A stretch of DNA of 8,186 nucleotides from JBBQIY01 sp964618405 (GTDB taxonomy: Bacteria > Verrucomicrobiota > Kiritimatiellia > RFP12 > UBA3636). Shown in pieces: positions 1 through 6,024 of this stretch; the stretch's first letter is position 1; the number at the start of each line of letters is the position of its first letter. The notes under the pieces were generated by a model, which was not told where the DNA came from, searched no databases, and saw only the letters and a list, made by a program, of their open reading frames with translations. The translations under genes and the position numbers were made by a program. Location: NCBI GenBank assembly GCA_964618405.1, contig CAZUAY010000182.1:1-8186 (forward strand). Direction: 5' to 3'.

Positions 1-30
1 GTTGGAAAACCCGTTCTCCGTTTGCTTCGC
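1..30 (+). repeat. Edge of a dispersed repeat, copy 1 (second copy at 8050-8079)
   Basis: This stretch matches 8050-8079 at 27 of 30 positions in the same orientation. The shared blocks are GTTGGAAAACCC and CTCCGTTTGCTTCGC, separated by three differing bases. The copy is cut by the window edge, so its 5' part is not visible. In the right-hand copy the same bases form one arm and loop of a structured element. A near-tandem TCGTCCTCC/TCGTCCTC follows at 31-47. The repeat is seen directly; that it is dispersed genome-wide is inferred. Confidence 0.6.
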
Positions 31-105
31 TCGTCCTCCTCGTCCTCAATTCATACCAAAAGTTACCCCATCGTTTTTTCGCGGCACAGCCGCGCGGAGG
101 ACTAA

Positions 106-285
106 ATTAACGCGCACCCCCGCGAGGCCTCTCGGCTCGACACCCTCGTCTAGGGCCAATACCGCAAGCTCAACACCGACTCTAAAAAAGTATATGACGC
201 GCTGAAACTAATCGCCCGAAACGCGTTCTATTGCGAGCTCGCCCCACAAACACGGGAAACCCAAAAAATTCGTGTGTTCTGCTGA
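106..285 (+). pseudogene. Decayed transposase-like fragment
   Basis: The frame beginning at 106 reads as a protein-like segment interrupted by TAG at 151-153. It then runs on as GQYRKLNTDSKKVYDALKLI followed by ARNAFYCELAP and ends at TGA 283-285. The block D-A-L-K-L-I-A-R-N-x-F-Y-x-x-L-A-P resembles a conserved segment I associate from memory with a family of large bacterial transposases; no database was searched. There is no start codon, the TAG splits the homology (one base change would restore a sense codon), and the frame ends soon after the conserved block. I read it as a dead remnant. The repeats on both sides fit an old insertion site. It could instead be chance coding-like sequence. 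Confidence 0.35.
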
Positions 286-316
286 TATGACATTCTGCCA
301 CTAGCGACTAGAGACT

Positions 317-357
317 GTAATCGGTCAGGCACAGCCCCCTGTGCCTGACGCGATTAC
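317..357. repeat. 18-bp imperfect hairpin
   Basis: Arms GTAATCG plus GTCAGGCACAG (317-334) pair with CTGTGCCTGAC (339-349) and CGATTAC (351-357). The loop is CCCC and the only defect is one unpaired G at 350. A T6 run lies at 365-370, seven bases beyond the stem, so it is not a textbook intrinsic terminator. It could still end transcription coming from the left, or be a copy of a palindromic intergenic repeat. Confidence 0.6.
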
Positions 358-363
358 CTATTG

Positions 364-415
364 ATTTTTTACATTTTTTACGATTCTTGACATAAGCGAT
401 ACGATATGATATTTT
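364..415 (+). promoter_or_regulatory. Promoter with UP-like A/T tracts, for the zinc-ribbon gene
   Basis: A perfect -35 hexamer TTGACA lies at 387-392. A 17-base spacer leads to TATTTT at 410-415 (four of six consensus bases). Two exact tandem copies of ATTTTTTAC occupy 364-381, which is where an UP element would sit relative to a start near 422. The GTG start of the next gene is at 459, giving a leader of roughly 37 nt. The sequence elements are directly visible; activity is inferred. Confidence 0.55.
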
Positions 416-458
416 TATTTCTCGTTTTTCGTTTTCAAAACCAACCGAAGGGATACGC

Positions 459-1187
459 GTGAGTGTCATAGACGATTTGTTAGCATTACAAGACCACGAC
501 GAAGTCATCAAGGAGCTGGAAGGGCCCGTCAAAGACATCCCAGTCAGATGCAACCAGGAACTTAAGAAGATCGAAGCTGAACGTCAAGATCTCGACAAGG
601 CAGAGGACGAAGTCAAAAGGCTCAAGCTAGAAAGCATGAACGCTGAGCTTGAAATCTCGCAGTTCAAAGAAAGCATTCAGAAATTTAAAATCCAGTCCGC
701 CACACTGAAGACGAATCTAGAATGTACTGCCATGAATGCGCAGATCACGAAGGCTACAGAAGATCTTAAGGATGCCGAGCTCAAAAAATTAAACATTGAG
801 CTCAAAACGGAGAAGGCACAAGCCTACGCCAACGAATGCAGAGCGCGATATGATGAAGTCAAGCGTGAGTCGGATGAGTACATAAGCGAATTAGAAGGGC
901 GTCTCGTCGAATTCCAAGCGAGCCTCGCTGACGCAATGATTTTACGAGTCAAAAAGGTAAAGCCTCTTGAGATCCCTGCCACCAAACGTTTTCTCATGTA
1001 TTATGAGCGTCTCCGAAAAAATCGCTGGCCAGTACTGATCCGCCTTTCCGAACATGTTTGTAGCGGATGCCACATGTCACTCCCCCCCTCTAAGCAACAA
1101 GAAGCGATCAAGAATGCCAAGTTGGCAGATGACCCGGCAAGAATGACGATCGTGGCTTGCGATTTTTGTGGGCGAATTGTATACTAA
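459..1187 (+). CDS. Coiled-coil protein with C-terminal C4 zinc ribbon (CT398/HP0958-type)
   Basis: This is a 242-residue soluble protein. Residues 10-165 are charged and rich in Lys, Glu and Leu, with the spacing expected of a long antiparallel coiled coil. The C-terminus carries a zinc ribbon: C201-x2-C204, then C234-x2-C237 (CSGC and CDFC). This order and length fit the DUF164 / C4-type zinc ribbon family that includes Chlamydia CT398 and Helicobacter HP0958 (FlgZ). Characterised members bind RpoN, export-apparatus proteins or flagellin mRNA, so a chaperone or adaptor role is plausible, but the partner here is unknown. The GTG start is supported by GAAGGGA at 447-453, five bases upstream. 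Its final codons contain the predicted rnpB promoter. There is no signal peptide. Cytosolic location is inferred. Confidence 0.85.
   Translation: MSVIDDLLALQDHDEVIKELEGPVKDIPVRCNQELKKIEAERQDLDKAEDEVKRLKLESMNAELEISQFKESIQKFKIQSATLKTNLECTAMNAQITKATEDLKDAELKKLNIELKTEKAQAYANECRARYDEVKRESDEYISELEGRLVEFQASLADAMILRVKKVKPLEIPATKRFLMYYERLRKNRWPVLIRLSEHVCSGCHMSLPPSKQQEAIKNAKLADDPARMTIVACDFCGRIVY
1157..1185 (+). promoter_or_regulatory. rnpB promoter inside the 3' end of the zinc-ribbon gene
   Basis: TTGCGA at 1157-1162 and TATACT at 1180-1185 are separated by exactly 17 bases. The -10 matches consensus at five of six positions and the -35 at four of six. The predicted start, near 1192-1198, coincides with the first base of the rnpB P1 helix at 1198. 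The -10 overlaps the final Tyr codon and the first base of the TAA stop of the upstream gene. Confidence 0.6.
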
Positions 1188-1197
1188 CTTTTGTTTT

Positions 1198-1595
1198 GTG
1201 TCGGCCCGGTGAAGGACGGGTCGCTGGTCGCCAGAGGAAACTCGAAACGGCTGGAGGAAAGTCCGGACTCCATAGAGCAAGGTGTCCTGGTGTAATGCTG
1301 GGAAGGGCGCGAGCAAACTGCGCTGATGGAAAGTGCCGCAGAAAACAAACCGCCGGATTTATCCGGTAAGGGTGAAATGGCGGAGTAAGAGACCACCGTG
1401 CGAAACAGTAATGTGACGCAGCAAGGTAAACCCCACCTGGAGCAAGATCAAATAGGGAACGTTTGTACTGCTCGTATAAACCGGATTCCAAATGGAAAAC
1501 GGAGACGTTCCGGGTTGATTGCATAGATGAATGACCCGAGTCCTTCCGAAAGGATGGAACACAGAATCCGGCTTATGAATTCACCGGTCCGACAC
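1198..1595 (+). ncRNA. rnpB: RNase P RNA, bacterial type A
   Basis: This is the catalytic RNA that cleaves 5' leaders from pre-tRNAs, working with the RnpA protein. The conserved core is readable in order: GAGGAAAGTCCGGACTCC at 1254-1271 (5' strand of P4), the AGTGCCGCAGAAAAC-type block near 1332, GGTAAGGGTGAAA near 1366, and GCAAGGTAAACCCCACC from 1421 containing the L15 GGU that binds the tRNA CCA end. These are followed by GATCAAATAGGG, TAGATGAATGACC and ACAGAATCCGGCTTAT at 1561-1576 (3' strand of P4). The ends are set by P1, where GTGTCGGCCCGGTG (1198-1211) pairs with CACCGGTCCGACAC (1582-1595) with one mismatch. The length of about 398 nt is normal for type A. Several open frames run across this region on both strands and are not genes. 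No terminator is visible after the 3' end. Confidence 0.96.
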
Positions 1596-1604
1596 TCTCG
1601 AAAT

Positions 1605-2480
1605 ATGATGATGACAGCGACCACAGCGGTTGTATTAACCTCCGCTGCGCTCGTCCTGTTTTTAGTACGTCGCACTCCAAAAACAGATTTTGGCGATCTT
1701 GAGGCTGAGAATAACTCACGAATGCCGACTGTCGTCCAAAGTCCAGTCGTCTCAGGAATCTCCCAGATCCTTGCCGCTTCTCCCGACACGTCTCTTCAGG
1801 GATCGCTGACACGCCGTTTTAGGCTGGCAGGAACGATCCTTGGCGTTTCCAACAGCGGCGCGGATGAACCGATGGCCGTGCTTGATGATCGCGTCACTGT
1901 GTCCCAGAGCATCGTCAGAAGAAACGCCGAAGTCATTCCAGGCATTGTCCTAACCCAAGTCAAATCGGCATCGGTCGTTCTCAGTGGACCTGTCGGCGAC
2001 GAAGAAATATTTCTCGAAAAGACAATGTCGACGCGGTCACCCTCCTCACTAGCTACGAATGCAACGGATACAGGCGATTCACGGGCTGATCTCGCGAAAC
2101 GTTTCGGAGGCCAAGAAGTGTTTCCTGGTCGATGGAATTTTAGCCGCGAGACCCTGCTCAACTATTATTCTGAATTACGGGACCAGCCTGAACGCCTTCT
2201 CAGCATTTTCGATTCCATGGACCCAGTTTATGTAACGGATCTCGATGGAGAAAATCGCATCACCGGCTATGTGGTTGGGGTTGAAGGCGAAGCGGACTTC
2301 TTTGCGGCAGCCGGGCTTGAAAACGGCGATATTGTTCGTTCCGTAAATTCCGTAGATATGACAAACCGCCGCCGCGCAGAAACCTTCATCAAGAATTTTG
2401 TGGAAGGCAATGCCAGCACCTTCGTGCTCGATGTCGAGCGAAACGGAAAAAAGACCAAACAAGTCTACGTCGTGGAATAG
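1605..2480 (+). CDS. GspC-like type II secretion system protein
   Basis: This appears to be an inner-membrane clamp protein of the type II secretion system, which links the inner-membrane platform to the GspD secretin. From ATG 1605 it has 291 residues. Residues 7-21 form a hydrophobic anchor followed by RR. Residues 71-138 resemble the GspC homology region (RFRLAGTILG, then PMAVLDDR and IPGIVLTQVKSASVVLSG). Residues 207-291 form a PDZ domain with GLENGDIVRSVNSVDMTN and a final VERNGKKTKQVYVVE strand. The frame is open back to ATG 1527 and also has ATG 1575, but both lie inside rnpB. I therefore prefer the ATG triplet run at 1605, 1608 and 1611, although no Shine-Dalgarno is evident. No gspD or other secretion gene follows, so it is an orphan in this window. 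Assignment is good at fold level; the precise start is uncertain. Confidence 0.8.
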   Translation: MMMTATTAVVLTSAALVLFLVRRTPKTDFGDLEAENNSRMPTVVQSPVVSGISQILAASPDTSLQGSLTRRFRLAGTILGVSNSGADEPMAVLDDRVTVSQSIVRRNAEVIPGIVLTQVKSASVVLSGPVGDEEIFLEKTMSTRSPSSLATNATDTGDSRADLAKRFGGQEVFPGRWNFSRETLLNYYSELRDQPERLLSIFDSMDPVYVTDLDGENRITGYVVGVEGEADFFAAAGLENGDIVRSVNSVDMTNRRRAETFIKNFVEGNASTFVLDVERNGKKTKQVYVVE

Positions 2481-2671
2481 GCTATTCGCTATGATTCCAA
2501 CGTTTCAACGACTTCGAAAGAGCGCCAACCAGCATCTACGAAATAGACTGGCCCCTTACGAATATTTCGTAAAACATGGCTGCGGCTGGTAATTTACATG
2601 AACGAGTGTATTGTGGGTTTTCTTTTCCAGCACTCGTCTTGTTGGTGGATTTCGGGTGGTCCATTGCGGAG
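2481..2671. other. Convergent intergenic region with alternative small hairpins
   Basis: This lies between the convergent gspC-like and lipoprotein genes. TTACGAA (2556-2562) and TTCGTAA (2566-2572) form a 7-bp hairpin with a TAT loop. TACGAAAT (2537-2544) can instead pair with ATTTCGTA (2564-2571). Neither is followed by a clear U-run on either strand, so I do not call a terminator. Nothing else is recognised. Confidence 0.4.
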
Positions 2672-3082
2672 TCAAAACGATTCTCGTTTGAAAGAAAGGT
2701 CATAGGTTTTCCCGTTTGGCTTCATTGCCGTTCCCATAAGCTTATTACCGCTCGAAAACATGAGCATCCAGGAATCTCCGCCTTCAACGTTCAAGTGGAC
2801 ACTTGCACCGTCCATACTTCCCGAAACCGTCCGAGAATCATTGGGCCATTTCAGTCGCCCAGTGATGCGTCCGTTCGACTCGGAAAGGTAGAGAGTGCTA
2901 GGAACCTGGCCTGTTGCTGACTTGCCGCTCCAAGTCCCCGCGATGCTCTCCGCAGCGCTTTCGGAACTGGACGGAAACCGGTCGGTTTCACCGCCGCCGC
3001 CACCAGACTCGCAGGAGACCATCAGACAGGACAACAGACAAACACAAGCCAGATTTATTCGAATAGACCTTAGTAGTTTCAT
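2672..3082 (-). CDS. Small predicted lipoprotein, function unknown
   Basis: This 136-residue protein has a type II signal peptide. A charged start (MKLLRSIRIN) leads into the hydrophobic stretch LACVCLLSCLMV and the lipobox MVSC, with Cys24 as the predicted lipidated residue and Glu at +2. A Gly-rich linker (SGGGGG, 27-31 region) follows. The rest (about 46-136) alternates short hydrophobic and polar strands with turns (GTWSG, ITGRL, VSGSMDG, NKLMGTAMKPNGKTYDLSF), suggesting a small beta-sandwich or barrel. An upstream in-frame start at 3175 exists. I chose ATG 3082 because the signal peptide begins there and GGAG (minus strand of 3088-3091) lies five bases before it. Probable location is the inner face of the outer membrane. 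I do not recognise the family. It converges on the gspC-like gene. Confidence 0.75.
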   Translation of the reverse strand: MKLLRSIRINLACVCLLSCLMVSCESGGGGGETDRFPSSSESAAESIAGTWSGKSATGQVPSTLYLSESNGRITGRLKWPNDSRTVSGSMDGASVHLNVEGGDSWMLMFSSGNKLMGTAMKPNGKTYDLSFKRESF

Positions 3083-3412
3083 GTAATCTCCAAGTAAGCA
3101 AACACCATTTTCCCATAACTTTTTCACAAATAGCAATTTTAGTTTAGCACGTTGTATGGCTGAAATGCAATCCAATACACGACGTTTTCATTTGGCTTTC
3201 CTTCGACGCATAATCAGGCCAAGAGCCGTCCGTTTGCTTTCTCGGCACTCCGCTGTGAATGCGTTAATGTTCCCCGAGTCTGTTTGGCCGTTGAAGTAGA
3301 GTAGAGCATTTCAGCCTGAGTTTCGTTCAGCACTTCCGACGGTCTACGGCGCGAAAGATTACCGTCATCGATCCCCCCCCCGATGCCATTCATCAAGCGC
3401 ACGAACGTCACA
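3083..3412. other. Intergenic region with a C9 homopolymer, no recognised gene
   Basis: This is 330 bases between the start of the lipoprotein gene and the stop of the hydrolase gene. The part nearest the lipoprotein is A/T-rich and presumably holds its promoter, but no convincing -35/-10 pair stands out. A run of nine C lies at 3373-3381, flanked by CATCG (3366-3370) and CGATG (3381-3385). GACGGT (3338-3343) and ACCGTC (3361-3366) are inverted. A 65-codon minus-strand frame (3411-3214) has no recognisable homology or ribosome binding site and is not called. Confidence 0.5.
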
Positions 3413-5533
3413 CTATTCTCCTATACTGAGCATTTTCCTGTACGTCTTCATATCACCGTCAAGGACGGTTTGAGCGTGCTTTATTTTCCATTCAAGATGC
3501 CAGCGATCGGTCATATATTCCATGCTCGGTTCCCAGCCTAGCCGCGAATCAGCATCTACATAGTCGATAGCGTTCTGTGCATTTTTGATCTCATTTTTTG
3601 CTATCGCTTCAAGTTGATCCAACAGCTCAAGCCCCCGTGAGCGTTCGTCTGTATTCAGCAACTTTATATTTAACCAATACCAGTCGTTTACGTTAATGCC
3701 GGTGATGATAAACGTTTCAATAAATTTACCGAGCGTCAGTAGTTCATTATAAGTATCCCGCTTGGATTCGGGTATCAATTCCACAGTTTCGCTGAGCTTA
3801 GTAACGCCTTCGTGCCACATTTTTTGCATCTGAGTTAACTTGGCCAACTCTCCCCGCCTGCGCAGTGGATAAGGTGATTGTCCTGAGTTTTCAAAAGGCT
3901 GGTAAAAGGTGTTCAGGATTTTAGCGCCGAAATGAGCATGGTCGGTCGCGGGAAACTTTATTTCCTTGGAGCGCATCGTGCGCGTAACATTCGGATGAAA
4001 CACGAGTGGATAAGAAGGTCCAACCCGGAATGGACCATACTGATTCTCATTCGAGGCTACATAAAAGGTCATGGCCTCACTCCACAATCCCCAGACTTCC
4101 ATAATATTGTCTACGGCAGCCACACCGTAATCACGAATAGTCAACTTTTTCAACAACGCGCCCAAATTCGTTTCTGATTGTCGGAACACTGCTCGGCTGA
4201 GATCCGTAATAATTGACGGCCACCAACCCATGTGATGCGAATCATAGAAATTATCCGCATGATAGTTCTCATGAGCGGCACGGAGTGAATCACATCTCTT
4301 TATCCATTGCAACGGAGCTGGGACGTAAGGTGTTGTTCCAAAATTCCACGGGGTGCCGCAACTTAGGGCAGTAACTCCGATTTCCACTCCCAATTCGTGG
4401 GCAATCCGCATTTCTTCGCGGCAACATTCACTGAAATCGGTTTCCGAAATCGTATAATCCATGATCTGACAACGCACACCATCACTTAAATCATACACTT
4501 TGAACATTTCAAAAGGTACGCGGAGCTGAATTTTTTTCGGCATGGCCTCAAGAAATTTCCGACGGACTTCAACCGGCGCCCATAGCCAGTTATACGTACA
4601 AAAAGAAATTGTCGCATCGGGATTATATTTATGAATCGCATCTCGCACGGCCTTTAGCCATGCCGGATAATCTTCACACGGCCACCATCCTGGACTTGGG
4701 CGCGGATCAGGAATCCCATGCCAATCGCTTTCAGTCCGACGCTTTCCACTTGTTTGCGGATCCTGGCTCGGAAATTCTGCTGATTCCCCGGCTAGCATGA
4801 TCCCTTTGGCTTTCGGATAATGTTTAAAAATACTGCCAAAGGCATGATCAAAATATGTTTCCGCGTCAGAATCTCCAGGGTGTTTGTAAGCGGAAATAAG
4901 ACCGTAAAATATCACATCAAGCCCGTAACGTTCCGCTCGGTCAATGACATCCTGTATATCACAATAAGAATTACCGCACGTACCAATCCCCCTGATAAAC
5001 AAACAAATTTCAGTAAATCCGGCATGCACAATGGCATTTAAATGGTGATCTGGAAACATATCCAACCCAAACCCAGAATGAACGCCTCGCGTTTTAATCA
5101 GAGGTTTACAGAAAAAATCAGTATGTTCAAGAAACGGGGCTTCCCTGAGATTCATCAAATCCTCAATGTAAACCGTTCCGCCGAAAATCCCCCTACCTGA
5201 ACGTGCGCTGACTCTGATTATTCCCGGTTTCACCGATAAAAGAAAAGCGTCTAGACGCCCACTGACGTTGCAATCAATTTCAAGCTGAATCTTAGGTCCA
5301 CTGCTTTCCGATCGGATCGGTATTGAAACATTCATGCTGACACGAAGATAATCCTGAAAATCAACCGCAGCCGTTTGAAGCACAGGATCACCTGCACAAA
5401 CAGGTGGAATGACAATCGTCCAGCTTTCATCAACTGAGCATTCGTTGCTTTCAGGCAACACCTCCAGATTCACTCGAGCAGGACGGTGAATGTCGCGTAA
5501 TCGTTTACGGAAATCATAATTTTTTTCAGTCAT
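3413..5533 (-). CDS. Putative glycoside hydrolase, GH20/GH67-like architecture
   Basis: This is a 706-residue protein without a signal peptide, so probably cytosolic. Residues about 35-135 look like the small alpha/beta domain found before the barrel in GH20 and GH67 enzymes (VLQTAAVDFQDYL, then RSGRGIFGGTVYIEDLMNLR). Residues about 140-460 have barrel-like strand and helix alternation: RGVHSGFGLDMFPDHHLNAI, GLDVIFYGLISAY, KAKGIMLAGESAE, DATISFCTYNW, IQLRVPFEMFKVYD, VEIGVTALSCGTPWNFG, then DSHHMGWWPSIITDLSRAVF. E250 or E253 in the GESAE motif is a candidate acidic catalytic residue. From about 470 it is mostly helical, as in GH67. Substrate and family are not assigned. ATG 5533 is preferred over the longer frame from 5638 because GGGAG precedes it and conserved-looking sequence starts there. 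The NahK-like kinase nearby fits a glycan or amino-sugar role, by inference only. Confidence 0.65.
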   Translation of the reverse strand: MTEKNYDFRKRLRDIHRPARVNLEVLPESNECSVDESWTIVIPPVCAGDPVLQTAAVDFQDYLRVSMNVSIPIRSESSGPKIQLEIDCNVSGRLDAFLLSVKPGIIRVSARSGRGIFGGTVYIEDLMNLREAPFLEHTDFFCKPLIKTRGVHSGFGLDMFPDHHLNAIVHAGFTEICLFIRGIGTCGNSYCDIQDVIDRAERYGLDVIFYGLISAYKHPGDSDAETYFDHAFGSIFKHYPKAKGIMLAGESAEFPSQDPQTSGKRRTESDWHGIPDPRPSPGWWPCEDYPAWLKAVRDAIHKYNPDATISFCTYNWLWAPVEVRRKFLEAMPKKIQLRVPFEMFKVYDLSDGVRCQIMDYTISETDFSECCREEMRIAHELGVEIGVTALSCGTPWNFGTTPYVPAPLQWIKRCDSLRAAHENYHADNFYDSHHMGWWPSIITDLSRAVFRQSETNLGALLKKLTIRDYGVAAVDNIMEVWGLWSEAMTFYVASNENQYGPFRVGPSYPLVFHPNVTRTMRSKEIKFPATDHAHFGAKILNTFYQPFENSGQSPYPLRRRGELAKLTQMQKMWHEGVTKLSETVELIPESKRDTYNELLTLGKFIETFIITGINVNDWYWLNIKLLNTDERSRGLELLDQLEAIAKNEIKNAQNAIDYVDADSRLGWEPSMEYMTDRWHLEWKIKHAQTVLDGDMKTYRKMLSIGE

Positions 5534-5633
5534 TTGAGGATCTCCCTGTGGTTTGTTACGCCAGCAGGCCCACGATGGCCAGTGGCTTCTTCGCGCCGTG
5601 CAGATTCCGGAGTCAGCCGTCCCGAAGCCAACG

Positions 5634-5649
5634 CTCACGTGAGATTATA
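5634..5649 (-). promoter_or_regulatory. -10 element with adjacent palindrome upstream of the hydrolase gene
   Basis: On the minus strand TATAAT (plus 5644-5649) is a perfect -10. No good -35 stands at 16-18 bases, which suggests activator dependence or a chance match. The 10-bp palindrome CTCACGTGAG (5634-5643) abuts it and would cover the predicted start, a typical operator position. The implied leader is about 100 nt. Confidence 0.35.
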
Positions 5650-5701
5650 TCCGCTGAAAGGAGCATCGAGATCGACACACTCACCCACACAATACAAACC
5701 T

Positions 5702-5718
5702 GAAACACGTTTCGAAAC
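5702..5718. promoter_or_regulatory. Candidate operator, overlapping GAAAC/GTTTC palindromes
   Basis: GAAAC, GTTTC and GAAAC occur in alternating orientation. They give the perfect 10-bp palindrome GTTTCGAAAC (5709-5718) overlapping GAAAC-AC-GTTTC (5702-5713). The site lies about 60 bases upstream of the candidate -10 of the hydrolase gene. LacI-type sugar regulators often use such A/T-armed, CG-centred sites, but the regulator here is unknown. Confidence 0.3.
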
Positions 5719-5813
5719 AAGCGTGGTAACCGTTCACGGGGTATAAGCAATCCCGATTTATTTGAAGCGTATCATTGTCGCGGCAGCATTGTCCAGCGCA
5801 AAAAAAACTATTT

Positions 5814-6024
5814 TTAGTAATCGGTTAGCAACGGTGGGTGCCCCCCCTCCGCACAATGCTGGATATCGAAAGCCATGACTACGAAAGCCCCGTTCGACGT
5901 GCGGATCGGGGCGACCCGCTCGAGACAATCAACCATCGTGACAGCCCTGCGGTAGAATTCATCGATCGCGGCTCGCCCTTCGACAATCCTTCCGCCTCCC
6001 ACAGGATCCTCGCGGAACCTCTTT
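5814..6024 (-). pseudogene. Remnant of a SnoaL/ketosteroid-isomerase-like (NTF2 fold) gene
   Basis: Directly after the stop of the VOC gene, in another frame, the sequence reads RFREDPVGGGRIVEGRAAID, then EFYRRAVTMVDCLERVAPIRTS and AFVVMAFDI, ending at TAA 5814-5816. The pattern E-D-P-V-G, G-R-x-A-I-x-x-F-Y, P-I-R, A-F-D-I is what I recognise from small NTF2-fold proteins of the steroid delta-isomerase type, usually about 120-130 residues. Only some 60 residues of the middle survive. The N-terminal helices are missing because the VOC gene occupies that position. The C-terminal strands are lost after a run of seven G (minus strand of 5840-5846), a likely frameshift point. The only in-frame start is a TTG (6047) inside the VOC gene. 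It is probably not functional. Confidence 0.55.

Noticed and set aside
2..205. Plus-strand frame of 67 codons at the left edge
   Set aside because: It reads repeat sequence in a low-complexity Pro/Arg/Thr-rich frame. The protein-like signal is in a different frame (106-285).
1077..1562. Several open frames on both strands across 1077-1562
   Set aside because: They lie across the 3' end of the zinc-ribbon gene and rnpB, have no domains or ribosome binding sites, and the RNA explains the sequence.
1527..1604. Longer N-terminus for the gspC-like protein from ATG 1527 or 1575
   Set aside because: Both starts fall inside the conserved 3' part and P1 helix of rnpB, and the added residues carry no protein signal. 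The membrane anchor begins just after 1605.
3083..3175. Upstream extension of the lipoprotein to 3175
   Set aside because: It would bury the signal peptide behind 31 residues. ATG 3082 has a good Shine-Dalgarno and a normal lipoprotein signal.
3214..3411. Minus-strand frame of 65 codons
   Set aside because: No recognisable motif, no ribosome binding site, and it crosses a homopolymer. Probably chance.
5534..5650. Riboswitch or leader peptide in the roughly 100-nt hydrolase leader
   Set aside because: Short inverted segments exist, but no known riboswitch core and no start codon for the short frame ending near 5560.
5790..5830. Possible terminator for the minus-strand VOC/remnant unit (ACTA-AAAA-TAGT followed by T8)
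   Set aside because: The stem is only four A/T-rich pairs, too weak to call.
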